Below are positions 12,425-22,406 of a stretch of 64,000 nt of DNA, piece by piece. The stretch is from NCBI GenBank assembly GCA_944739405.2, contig OX123183.2:93262729-93326728 (forward strand), written 5' to 3'. Both the position numbers and the translations under genes were made by a program. The DNA is from Euclidia mi. Taxonomy: Eukaryota > Arthropoda > Insecta > Lepidoptera > Erebidae. The notes beneath the pieces were generated by a model. The model saw only the letters and a list, made by a program, of their open reading frames with translations, did not search any database and was not told where the DNA came from. Positions within the stretch are counted from its first letter, which is position 1; every line of letters begins with the position of its first letter.

Positions 12425-13580
12425 GGCGTAACCAGTGCCATTTGCAAATGGTAGTGCCCAAAACTAAGGTGCCGGAAGTCTTGCAGCTCTATCACAATGG
12501 TGCTTTCCCGAAGCACCATTGTGATAGAGCTGCAAGACTTCCGGTCACATGGGAGTTAAGAAGACCCTTACTAAGATCCGGGAGCGGTTTTATTGGCTCC
12601 ACTGTCGGGATGACGTCGAGGATTGGTGCCGCAAATGCACAAGTTGTGCGACTGTCAAGGGGCCACACACTCGAAGCAGAGGTGCATTAAAGGTGTACAA
12701 TGTGGGAGCCCCATGGGAGCGCATAGCCTTGGATGTCGCTGGGCCGTTTCCCGAGAGCCAGGATGGAAACAAATACTTCTTGGTTGTGATGGATTACTTC
12801 ACGAAGTGGCCTGAAGTGTTTGCAATCCCAAATCAGAAAGCTAAAACAGTGGCCGACAAGCTGGTGCATGAAGTCTTTTGTCGATTCGGGGTACCCTTGG
12901 AAATACACAGCGATCAAGGCCGGAACTTCGAATCCGAGGTGTTCAAGGAGACTTGTCGCGTGATGGGTGCACATAAAACCAGGACCACGGCTTATCACCC
13001 GCAATCAGATGGCATGGTTGAACGATTTAACCAATCACTGGAAAGGTACCTGGCGAAGGTCGTGGAGAGCAAACAAAGAGATTGGGACAAGCACATCCAA
13101 CCATTCCTTCTGTCATATCGCAGTGCGGTCCACGAAACCACAGGAGTAACACCAGCTTTTGCCAATTTCGGCAGAGAATTACGTTTACCAGCAGACTTAA
13201 TCACCGGTATTCCGCCAGAATCTCCACGCAATATAACGGATTACGCGACCGAGCTACGCAACAAGATGAACGACGTATACGAGCACATCAGGGAGTCAGG
13301 CCAACAGATGTCTGAAAAGATGAAGACTCGCTACGACCGGAAGGCAAACAACAAAGGCTTCGACGAGGGATCATTGGTGTGGCTTCATAACCCAGTACGA
13401 AGCAAAGGAAAATCGCCTAACTTACAAGCCAGATGGGACGGGCCATATCGCATAATTACCAGGATGAACGACATCACCTATCGAATCCAGAAGGGGTCGC
13501 GAGGTGCACCGAAGATAGTTCATGTGGACCGGTTGGCTCGTTACCATGGGTCCAACGATGTTCGAGACGAACACGTTTAG
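12425..13580 (+). pseudogene. Ty3/gypsy LTR retrotransposon pol 3' part (integrase), truncated and frameshifted
   Basis: The open frame 12549..13580 (343 residues) is a gypsy-type integrase. It has a partial HHCC zinc-binding region (C27, C30, C33), the DDE core at D62, D122 and E158 with 35 residues between the last two, and a C-terminal domain ending in IVHVDRL. A short in-phase upstream piece of pol (from about 12425) precedes it in another frame. The two are separated by a perfect 34 bp hairpin (12472..12544), whose extra inverted arm of about 35 bp shifts the frame. RT, RNase H, gag and the 5' LTR are absent, so this is a 5'-truncated, immobile fragment. A G-rich polypurine tract follows the stop. 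Confidence 0.88.
12472..12544. repeat. Perfect 34 bp inverted repeat with 5 nt loop inside pol
   Basis: The left arm 12472..12505 and the right arm 12511..12544 are exact reverse complements with spacer TCCCG. The left arm is pol coding sequence; most of the right arm is extra relative to the expected pol continuation. Only the outer CCGGAAG/CTTCCGG pair would have existed before. This is the signature of a quasipalindrome or template-switch event rather than a transposon end. Confidence 0.9.
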
Positions 13581-13592
13581 GAGGGGGGGCAG

Positions 13593-13840
13593 TGTTACGC
13601 CATCTATCGGTGAATGGGTACTAGGTAATAGGTACTAGAAGAGATTGAATGTATCGGTGGTTTAAAGGTAATTCAGCTACTCTGTACTAGATGGCGTTGC
13701 TGTATCGAGTAATCGACTGTTCGAGATTATTTCGACAGTTTTGTAGAAGCATCTAGAATGCGCTAGTGATGTTATCCGGCCAGTATTAATAGAGCGCGAA
13801 CGAACGGAACCACGGAAGAGAAAATATTACACTGGAAATG
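13593..13840 (+). repeat. Probable 3' LTR of the gypsy element (incomplete)
   Basis: Immediately after a polypurine tract (AGGAGGGGGGGCAG, 13579..13592) a sequence starts TGTTACGCC, the canonical TG start of an LTR. About 250 bp follow with no ORF. The right LTR border is not clear: no CA end with a matching target duplication was found, and a THAP exon begins at 13958. Confidence 0.5.
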
Positions 13841-13957
13841 GTAAGTAGGCGTGGCACGCGTGTCACAATTAAGCGTTGTAACGCTTAACTGGCCCCAGTC
13901 ACGTTCTTACATCGCGTCGAATTGCTCGTTTCGTGACACAGTTTCATTTCTAAAACT

Positions 13958-15715
13958 ATGCCGTTTTGTGCCGTTTTGGAGTGCAAAAATGATAGCAGGC
14001 GAAAAAATCTTAAAAATGGAGGTGTTTCGTACCATCGGTTAGTATAATTTTCATTGTTTTCAATAAAAGTCTTAATTTGTTTCAATTAAATAATATTTAA
14101 TAGAACGGTTAGTAAAATTGCACCTTATACATCGATGATAAAGTTTATTTTGGATTGATTCTATTCAATAGAACATTCTCGAAAATACCGCGCTACTCAT
14201 TTAGTGATGTGGTCAAGTCGAATATTAAAATTATCGATTGATATCGAAACACGGAAATAAATCATTTACGAAATGTTTGTTTTAATAAATTGTTTATTTG
14301 GGTGGGTGTTTCTATGAACAATGTAATATGTAGGTACCTACGTATTTAAAAAAAAAGTATATATGTATGTTTATCCATTGTCTAGTATCCATAGTACAAG
14401 CTCTGCATAAGCCGTATACAGACTTTGCGAGGCATGCGCTGCGCACGGCGCACAGCGCATGCCTCGCAAGGTGTGTACCTTTATATTCGTGGCGAGGCAT
14501 GTGCTACGCACGTGCGAGGGCGAGCCAACGAGTGTCGGCAAATGCTACAAGATCAAAGTGCCTCAGTGCGAGCATTACATTAGTTGTGGACGTAGCCGCG
14601 CATGCACATTCGAGGTGTGCACCGCGTACAATATCCACGTACGCCTCGACTGCGAAAATGAAACTGCGTTTGTTCGGGCCAAAAAGCGCGCAGCGCATGC
14701 TCGGGCCGATTCAACCCACACAGCAGCAGTCAAGATGGCCTTTGCATCGCGTGCGCGTATCCGCTGCTGCTTTTATAATTATTAATTCAATTATTGAAAA
14801 AAAAAGGAAAGAAAAAAGTTGTCGTCGTTGGTGGGTTAAAAAGTTCTTCCGCCTGCGTTATGAATGCGGAAATAAGCTGTAATAAAATTTCGTTGTCGTC
14901 CATAATGCGTGCGAACATCACAGCGACGCAGACACAACCGTCCAAACGCAACGCACTGCTCGAGTGCTCGCAATGAGCCGGCTGCCGCACTGCGCACACG
15001 CGCGGCTCGCACGCGCGCGTCTGTGTGTAGCACATGCCTCGTAACAAACATGAAGACAGACAAATGAGGCGATTGCTTCGTACGCGATGCCTCGACCCGA
15101 GCATATGTTGGTATAGTTTTTCAACACGCACGCCTCAAACAGAGGCATTCGTTGTGCGCCGTTCGTAGCGCATGCCTCGCAAAGTCTGTATCCACCTTTA
15201 GGTGGTGTTGTGTGTGTATGTAGTAGCATATGTTACGAATATTATTATATGTTATTATTTAGTATTACATTACAATCCAAGTATAAGGTCGGCTTTATTC
15301 ACTCACGTAATTTATTTTAAGAGGTGTATTAGATTCAATCTAATAGATACTTTGTTGCAAAAATATAATCTATGTTTTGAATAGTAACTATAATTTATCA
15401 ATGTAGTGAATAGTAAGTATAATTTACCAATTTAGTGATCAATGCAATGTTTAACTAACGTTGCATTGATCACTAAATAAGCATTAGTAGGTCCTCTTAA
15501 CATCATTTAAAATATTTTTAGATTTCCTAAAGATGCAAGCATCAAAGAAAAATGGATAGATGCAACAGGTAGAGTTAATTGGATGCCAACCAAATCAAGC
15601 ACGATATGCTCTGAGCATTTTTTAGAAGACGATTTTATAATATCAAGTAATTGCTATAGATATACGAAACCTGCTGCGCTTCCATCAATGAAAATTGTTA
15701 AGGTTTTTTTATCAA
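13958..15715 (+). CDS. THAP-type zinc finger protein, two exons (partial)
   Basis: Exon 1 (13958..14037) begins MPFCAVLEC and reads to YHR. A GT donor (14038) leads across an intron to an AG acceptor at 15520..15521, and exon 2 (15522..15715) continues FPKDASIKEKW. The split arginine codon joins in frame. The joined domain shows the C2CH signature (C4, C9, C56, H59), the conserved W38, F60 and the proline-rich closing motif around residues 77-81 (KPAALP). THAP domains bind DNA and occur both in host regulators and in P-element-type transposases. After residue ~90 either a GTAAGT donor at 15716 or a stop at 15721 follows; no further exon was found. It could be a domesticated or dead transposase piece. 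A GC-rich transposon-like element fills much of the intron. Confidence 0.75.
14411..15196. mobile_element. GC-rich element with GCGAGGCATG repeats inside the THAP intron
   Basis: The ends are inverted copies of ATACAGACTTTGCGAGGCAT followed by GCGCT (14416.. and ..15191). The same GCGAGGCATGYGCT word recurs internally at about 14466, 14492, 15030 and 15085. Composition is far more GC- and CpG-rich than the flanks, which produces many overlapping spurious ORFs on both strands. A TAA is present at the left edge but no clean target duplication could be set. No transposase is visible. It may be a PIF/Harbinger-like MITE, by analogy with 49271..49658. Confidence 0.6.
15431..15477. repeat. 17 bp perfect inverted repeat, 13 nt loop
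   Basis: Arms 15431..15447 and 15461..15477 are exact reverse complements (TTTAGTGATCAATGCAA). They lie in the THAP intron about 45 bp before exon 2, so they could form a hairpin in the pre-mRNA near the acceptor. Confidence 0.85.
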
Positions 15716-15910
15716 GTAAGTAATCATGTTTTATTTTTATCACTGTCAATAAGTATTCAAAATACTTGTTATGCTACTTAACAACACACGTGTTACATGT
15801 TATTAATTTGTATGAACATTGACTGACTAAATATAAAATTTAATTGATATATACACTTATTATATGAACAAAATATCGCATCATCTATCGATATCGATAA
15901 AGTAATCCAA

Positions 15911-17746
15911 TGTGCTACGTGGTACGGCCCTAACCGAGTAGAAGCAGAAACAGACAGATGACGCAAATTTCACCCATATGCCTTATGTAATTAAGATTAT
16001 AATTGCTACAACTTAGAATACCGCCATCTATGGTTGAGTAGCGGAATTGACTCGTAAATCGAATCTGGTACCGTGAAACCTGCTTACTTTGCCACTTTTT
16101 CATGTGTCAAAAAGTTTGATTCGTTTTAAAAAAATATAATTATATGAAAACGATATGAGTAACCTACACCTAGACGTAGTAAATTTCATGAAAATTTATA
16201 TTATTGCCAAATATCTATTTCATTTTTGTAAATTAAAAGATTTTAAGCATAAAAACAAATATGGCAAAGTCAGTTGTCACTTCTGGTAAATTTGCCATAC
16301 GGAAATAAAAATTATTTTTTTGGAGTTTATGAAGTTAAAAGGAACTATATTTGCACTCTTCCTCTTACCCTTAAATTAAAAGTAAAAACTTTATATTATT
16401 TAGCACTGGTAACTAAATTCTCTAAGAAGGTGGCAAATTCACCAACCTTTCCAAAATATTTCATAGTAAAAAGAATACAGGGTTAGGGTTGTCAAATAAA
16501 AATGTTTTCAGAATAGGAAATATATAATAAAAGCAAAAAAAAACATACCCATTTCTCGTGCGATCAACAAGCAATATTAGTCGTTGTGACTAGGTATTGA
16601 TTAATATAGGTTGTTAAGTAGGTAGGTGCCTGCCTACCATCATATTTAGCTCATAAATTGCGCAAATAAGTAAATAACTTCAAAAAAATACATTTTAAAT
16701 TACCCACCACCCTGTGTACGTGTTGTAAAACAACCTTCACTTAAGCACATGTAATGTGTATTTCATATCTGGGTACCTACCTACTTATATTATAAGTAGG
16801 TACTTACAACGACAGTTTAATTAAAATATTCAAAAATAAATTTAGTGGCAGCCCTAACCTCCAACAAAACATGGCAAAGTCACCATCACGAACGTTGTGT
16901 TTGGGGTTGTTGAATTTGCCAACACAAATTGCGAACTACAGGTAGCTTGTAGCACAGTAAATCAGCTTTTATTTAGATAAAGAACATTATTCTAACATAA
17001 TATCAAAAATGTGCTTACGTAGGCAATGCCTTTCCCGTTTGTTTTCGTAAAAGTTCCGGAGCACTAAGTTTTACGCCACCAACATTCGAAAAAAGTAAAC
17101 GCCGAAAATGACACCTCAAAAACAAGCTGGGTTCCCACATCTCACTCGGTGCTGCCAATTAACTCATAAATTTTACCAATAAGGCATGTATACATGACAG
17201 AAAACTGTTATTAAGATGTTACTACACTTTTTCCTTCAAAAGTTGGCTATGGCAAACTCGGCAACCGTTGGCAAAGCTAGCAGGTTTCACGGTATGACTA
17301 TAGATCGTAAATACGTTCTACTGCTAAAGCAAAATAAATCTTATTTGTAGGTCAGCAGGGTTTATTTCCAAATCTGTGAAATAAGCTAGTTTTGAATAAA
17401 CTTAAACTACGAATCAAACGAATTGTTTCTTTGTAGTGCAATATATGATTATCGGTTTACTTGTGTGAGTTTGGCGACAGCGGTTCCGATAGTAATTTGA
17501 GTGCATACCATTTCTATGTTTTTTCTGTTCTGAGAACGGAACGGACACAGTTCAATTGAATACGGAAAGCGATCAAGATCAAGCGAAGGGAAGTAAGTCG
17601 GAAGTGTTGTTCTAGTGGTGTGAATAGTGTATTTTATTAGTGAAGTGAAAATTAAGTGTGTGTATCTAGTGTTATTGTGTTAGTGAATAAAGTGCAGTTT
17701 TTCTGGCATAGTGTATATAATTTATCACGAACCCCAGCTCGTAACA
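15911..17746 (+). repeat. Possible solo LTR interrupted by a TA-flanked element
   Basis: The segment begins TGTGCTACGTGG and ends CTCGTAACA. It contains AATAAAGTGC-type polyadenylation sequence near its right end and has no ORF. Without the 1.2 kb inserted element it would be about 610 bp. LTR-like TG...CA borders support the idea, but the flanks (CCAA left, GTAC right) do not form a target duplication. Confidence 0.3.
16071..17292. mobile_element. TA-flanked inverted-repeat DNA element (Tc1/mariner-like MITE)
   Basis: TA dinucleotides at 16069..16070 and 17293..17294 flank inverted termini CCGTGAAACCTGCTnnCTTTGCCA (16071.. and ..17292). The word TGGCAAA/TTTGCCA recurs through the element (about 16088, 16262, 16292, 16432, 16873, 16914, 17250, 17270), mainly near the ends. 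There is no transposase. A short palindrome CCTACTTATA-T-TATAAGTAGG lies inside at about 16780. Confidence 0.65.
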
Positions 17747-17759
17747 GTACTATTAGCCT

Positions 17760-18411
17760 TTTCGGAAACTGGCTTGTTCGGAAGACTGGAAGTCGTGTAG
17801 CTTACAAGCGAGACGATTCGTGACGAACCTTGAAAACAGCTTACCTATAGACGTGGCTCAGAAGTGAGATGGGTCTGCAATTCTTTAAAAGGGTTTTGTC
17901 GACCTTTTTGAAGAACAGCATAACCACACTTCTGTGCCACGCCTGTGGCCTTTTACCCTAGTGTATGACGGAATTAAAAAGCTTACGAAGCATTTCTATA
18001 GCGGGTATGCCGCCAGCTTTCAAAAGCTCTATCGTTATTCTGTCATCACCCGGTGCCTTGTTGTTTAGGTATGTGCTGTTTAGGGTCACACTAATCTCGT
18101 ACATGCTGACGTCCGGGATTCGGTATGGTGTCGGGTCAATCTAGCTCTCAGGTCGCGCGTGGCTGCGGGGTCGTGTATAACTTTCCATAGAACCTTTCGA
18201 TCTCCTCCAAGAACTGAGGTCTGGATGACACAACACTGCCATCCTTCGTCTTCAGCTTTGTTAGCTGACTTTGGCCGATAGACAGTTCTCTCTGGAATAC
18301 ATTAGAGCCTTTGTTCCGCTCGATTGCCTCTTGAACACATTTGGTGTTGTATCGGCAGATATCGCGGGTCAGAGACTTAGATATCTGTCTATTGAGGCGA
18401 TATTTTGGCAT
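17760..18411 (-). pseudogene. RTE-like LINE reverse transcriptase fragment, broken
   Basis: The 87-residue minus-strand frame 18411..18148 (SLTRDICRYNTKCVQEAIER, QSQLTKLKTKDGSVVSSRPQ, FLEEIERFYGKLY) is the linker between endonuclease and RT found in RTE/BovB-like LINEs. Downstream in shifted or stop-containing frames come an 'APGDDRITIELLKAGG'-type block (about 18080-18000) and an 'NCRPISLLSH'-type block (about 17860). Stops and frame changes make it a pseudogene, and both ends of the LINE are missing. Confidence 0.75.
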
Positions 18412-19194
18412 GTCGCAGCCAATATTATAAGAAACACACTGTTAGATACACGCCTTATATTTGTATAAATCAGCTGTGAATATTATAATCAACGTATATT
18501 ACTCAAATCAATATTACTAGAACTGTTTTACATAATAAACTAGAGGACCTGTGCTGCTCCACAGCATATTTTATTTAATATTATAAAAAAGCTCTTACAT
18601 ATAAGTATGATGAGTACATTGTAGCCTTATCTTATAAGTAAAAAGATGATATTCTTACCAAAAATATATATACCTATCACAAAACTTCTTTTTTCTCACA
18701 ACATTGGCTTTGCGTTGCACCTTAGGTATCGTGAAATTTCCACCTTGGCATTACTGAATGGTTTGCCGCGCAATAGGGATATATATATTATAATATTATG
18801 TATAACTGAAATAAAGCTCTTATTAACGACCTCAAAAAAGGAGGATGTTAATTCGATATGTATGTATGTAATATTATTGGAATTGCGTAATTTTCATATA
18901 ATATATGATAATCTGTTAGGACTTCCAAATAAATATACTAAATTTCAAAGATGTAGGTATGTATGTTTGTCTACGAAAATCTCCAAAACGACTGATCGGA
19001 ATGAGACTGTTTATTGTATTGAATAACATTTACTCCAACTTATGGAACAGAGCAAGTTTCATCAAATACGGTCTTTTTTTATAAGTAAGAAAATAGGTTT
19101 TATTTCTGTTATCCAGATCAATATTTCTGTGCGAAACACGATTTATTTTGTTTTGTGTATGGGTGTGATTAATCCATCATAATTTAGAAATGTA
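18412..19194. other. Unassigned AT-rich stretch
   Basis: The stretch contains only low-complexity AT-rich DNA. The 126-residue frame at 18646..19026 has no domain character and looks like chance or repeat-derived sequence. Confidence 0.4.
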
Positions 19195-19500
19195 ATGGTA
19201 ACTTTGGTAGAAATGGTACTTTTGATAGAGATCGTAAGTAACATTGCTACCAAAACTACCATATATGCCAAAAAATACAATTTCTATCCAAACTACTATT
19301 CTTACCGAAAATACTATTCCTATCAAAACCATATGTATGTACCAAAACTACTATTCGCACTAACACTATCATATATACCATTTTTTCAAAACTACCATTT
19401 CTACCAAAACCGCCGGTGCTGTCAAAAGTACCTTTTCTCTCAAACTACTATTCTTACCAAAGCCACAATTTCTACCATAACTACCACCTCTAATATAATT
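19195..19500. repeat. Degenerate ~18 bp minisatellite (ACTACCATTTCTACCAAA type)
   Basis: A run of divergent units of the form AAACTACYATTYYTACCA repeats about 16 times across some 280 bp; the first units are inverted (GGTAACTTTGGTAG). The frame through it is open for 103 residues simply because the unit is a multiple of three in length and lacks stops, giving repeated YYSY/YQNY residues. Confidence 0.75.
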
Positions 19501-19675
19501 ATATGACAATAGTACTATAAACCGCTGTAATATGTTCCACATTAAAAAATTAAGATGCCCGAAGAAAGTCCGTAATTTAAAAACACAAAAAATTTGCTAA
19601 AATAAAACGCAATTTACCCGTCTGTAGGGTTGATTTTAAACCATTTACCATTTATTTAACATTTTTAGGCATTAC

Positions 19676-20070
19676 ACACAACATTAGGCGACAATTTCAC
19701 TAAATTTGGGGAAAATTCCTCGTATCCCGGGTATACTGACGTCGTTACCGCGACCCCGTCGTGAGGGTCGATAGAGGAACACCGCGGTGTTTTAGTGGGT
19801 ATGCCCTCCCGAACATTTAGGGGGTAGAGCCGAGCCACACACCCCCCTCCACCTGTCCCAAACTCGGTACAGAGTTGACGGAGGGGTCCCTTTGAGGGAC
19901 AGTCCGTTACTGGATTTCATCGCGATACAAAAAAAAGGAGGAAAATTCCTCAACATCAGAGATCAGTTCACCCAACATTAAGGGTTAACTGGTAACATTC
20001 GGGGAATATTACCTGCCATCAGCGATAATTCACTATAGTGATAATTTTACCAACATCGGGTATAATTTTA
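19676..20070. repeat. Degenerate ~22 bp minisatellite (AACATYRGGGATAATTTCAC type)
   Basis: Divergent units occur at about 19680, 19955, 19975, 19995, 20018 and 20041, each starting AACATT or similar and ending in a TTTCACTA-like motif. A 218 bp poly(A) retroposon (19722..19939) has inserted inside one unit and split the array. Confidence 0.55.
19722..19939 (+). mobile_element. Short poly(A) retroposon inside a minisatellite, with 12 bp TSD
   Basis: GGAAAATTCCTC occurs at 19710..19721 and again at 19940..19951, exactly flanking a 218 bp insert that ends in A8 plus GGA. The insert is GC-rich (for example 'gaccccgtcgtgagggtcga', 'acaccgcggtgttttagtgg') and resembles a non-LTR 3'UTR. It is a 5'-truncated LINE or a SINE in plus orientation. 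The TSD and tail are directly visible; the family is not known to me. Confidence 0.75.
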
Positions 20071-21120
20071 CACACCTCCACACTCATACCCGTATCAAAG
20101 TAAGGCAAGGTCACCTTAAGGAGGCATAACGGTTTTTCCTGGCAGTTACCGCAAGGAACTTATTAGATGCCATAAAAATATTTTTAAATTTAGAACCGTC
20201 CATGTAGAGAGAAAGCAATGGAATCTTAAGAAATTTATAGGAAAATATTGAAAAATAAGTTCAATGTCCACACCTATCTTCCTTCAAACTTACCCAATTT
20301 AAATGAGCATACCATCAAATGAAAGAGCTCTAATCAGCGCGTGTTTTAGGCCTATAACGAAACGCCTACCTCAATGAGAACCAGATATATAGAAGCAGAA
20401 AGTCATTGACTACGGCTACGAAAACGTAAAAAATGTATGGGAGAAAACTGTTTTTGCATATAACTTGATGAATGTGCAAGTTAGGTAATTTCTAATGCTT
20501 GATGACAAATCTATGCAGCGAGAGCTTCCATTTAAAAAAAACATCACGCGAATCGGTTGGGTAGAACGGGCTGGCCGACTCGTATTATAAAACACAAATT
20601 CTTTTAATATATAGATGTTCCACTTTTACAACATAAGAATATTATTTTGAATTATGAATATTAAGTAGGTCTACCTTTATTTAGGTTACCTTTATTATTT
20701 TATAACAAATTACACTGCAAGTTCAAATTGGAACGACACTCCAGCACTCTCGACGAAGTCAGGAGCAAAAGTGAAGGCACGTAGTATTTGTATACTCTGT
20801 GGTGAAGGCGGCCGTTTTCGTTTTTGTTCCAATAAACTACTGTCGTACGATGTGACGTCACGTCCGTCCTGATTTTAATATTTTATTTTGTGGAGTCAAA
20901 TGAGTGCGACAACAATATCAAAACGGATAAATCATTTGTAAATTTTGTAATCACAAATAATTTCCATTATCATTTTTATGCTGTATTGAATCCAACCAAG
21001 CAATTGGCTAGTTAGTCATGAGGCGGGTAGGTAGTTAGAACATAGTCCAGCAATCCCTAAGCAGCAAGCCTGTGTGACTCGATGGACTAGAATGTCAAGT
21101 CGTAAATGCTGATAACATAA
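20071..21120. other. Unassigned intergenic stretch
   Basis: No gene or bounded element was recognised here. It contains fragments that resemble common lepidopteran dispersed repeats (for example around 20320-20560) but no ends I can define. Confidence 0.4.
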
Positions 21121-21262
21121 CTAAAGGGGGTAAAAGGCGTGATCCTTTAATCCCCGAAGGAGTAGGCAGAGGTGTATTAGGTACACACCCACTTTTCGCC
21201 AGTTATGTTTCGGTCCCAATGTAATAAGTTGGCGAGCCCATTGTCATCTACCGGGCATATTA
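21121..21262 (-). mobile_element. SINE 3' half, reverse orientation
   Basis: On the minus strand this parallels the 3' half of the SINE at 62768..63015. Shared landmarks are 'tgcccggta..gacaat', 'ggctcgcc', a 'gtgggacc'-like word, 'tggcgaaa.gtgggtgt', and the tail block 'ctacyccttcggggat' followed by a 'ggcgtgag'-like motif. The tRNA-like head is missing. Confidence 0.6.
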
Positions 21263-21859
21263 TTAAATGCGGATAACTCTTATTATAGAGAATCGTGCAA
21301 CTTAAAAGCATGTATTTCATCGTAGGTATATGTATTGATAAACCTAATGAAAAGTATTTTTGGTTGATGTTATACTTAGTTGAATAGAACCAAGAAGTAT
21401 CTCTGAATAATTCCAATCTGCCAAAAGTTTGAACGGCAATGCATAATGTACTATATCGATTTACAGATTATTAACGTAGAAATCTCAAATATTAATAATA
21501 AATTTATAACAAAACCTACCATTTTAGCTTCTAGAAGTCCTCAATAATATCCCTTTAAAACTTAGGGCACCGAAACCTAATGAATCCACATAAAACAGTT
21601 ATTTGTTTTAAGAGTGCGTGAAATCGCGTTCACGTCCGTACATTTTTTGGCGAGATAGGATAAAATGCTCGCATTCACTGCGCGTTGCAGTTAGTACAAG
21701 TTGAATGAAGCGAATTCTGGCGCTAAATTGAAATGTATTTAAGTTAGGATTTCTGGCAATGATGTGGAGTATTAAATGGTATAAATTGGCATTAAAAAGT
21801 AAAATCTGCAAAAAAATTAGATAGGACCGGTTGCCAGTTCACAGTCGATGTCCTTTTTT

Positions 21860-21906
21860 AGGGTTCCGTACCTAAAAGGTAAAAAACGGAACCCTATTAC
21901 TAAGCC

Positions 21907-21967
<61 letters not shown>

Positions 21968-22406
21968 ACCAGGCTATATCTCATAAACCATGATAGCTAG
22001 ATAGCTGAAATTTTCACAAATTATGTAATTCGGTTGCCGCTATAACAACAAATACTAAAAATAAAAAAAATAAAAAAATTAAAGGGGTGTCCCATACAAA
22101 AAACGTGTTTTTTTTTTGTATATTTTGCTCAAAATTACTAACTGTTACAGGTAGACGCTTTAAATTTTTACAGAATATGTAGTTGTATATTACCTTTCAA
22201 AATAAATAATTAAATTTAAAAAAAGTAAATAATTAAGGGGGGCTCCCATACAACAAACGTAATTTTTAAGCAATTTGTTACTCGATCTTAATAAACAGGT
22301 AGAAATTTATAAAGTATTTAAGTATACATACAACGAACGTGATTTTCTTTTATAGATGATGGTACGGAACCCTTTGTGCGCGAGTCCGACTCGCACTTGC
22401 CCAATT
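21860..22406 (+). mobile_element. GGGTTCCGTACC element with (GTCT)n microsatellite
   Basis: The left end AGGGTTCCGTACC and the inverted right block GGTACGGAACCCT (22360..22372) bound about 510 bp. The right block is followed by a compact hairpin GCGAGTC-C-GACTCGC and a T-run. A (GTCT)n tract of about 14 units lies at 21912..21966. A second copy with the same ends lies at 61597..62735. It is non-coding. Lepidopteran families that carry GTCT microsatellites are known, but I cannot place this one exactly. Confidence 0.65.
21912..21966 (+). repeat. (GTCT)n microsatellite
   Basis: About 14 uninterrupted GTCT tetranucleotides are embedded in the GGGTTCCGTACC element. Confidence 0.95.

Noticed and set aside
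12687..13315. Additional ORFs inside the gypsy fragment
   Set aside because: Out-of-frame shadows of the integrase reading frame.
14367..15229. Many overlapping ORFs of 60-171 residues on both strands
   Set aside because: They fall in the GC-rich inverted-repeat element; they have no domain character, and the repeated word explains the repeated Arg/Ala/Cys/His residues.
18646..19026. 126-residue plus-strand ORF
   Set aside because: Low-complexity AT-rich translation without domain character, start context or splice support.
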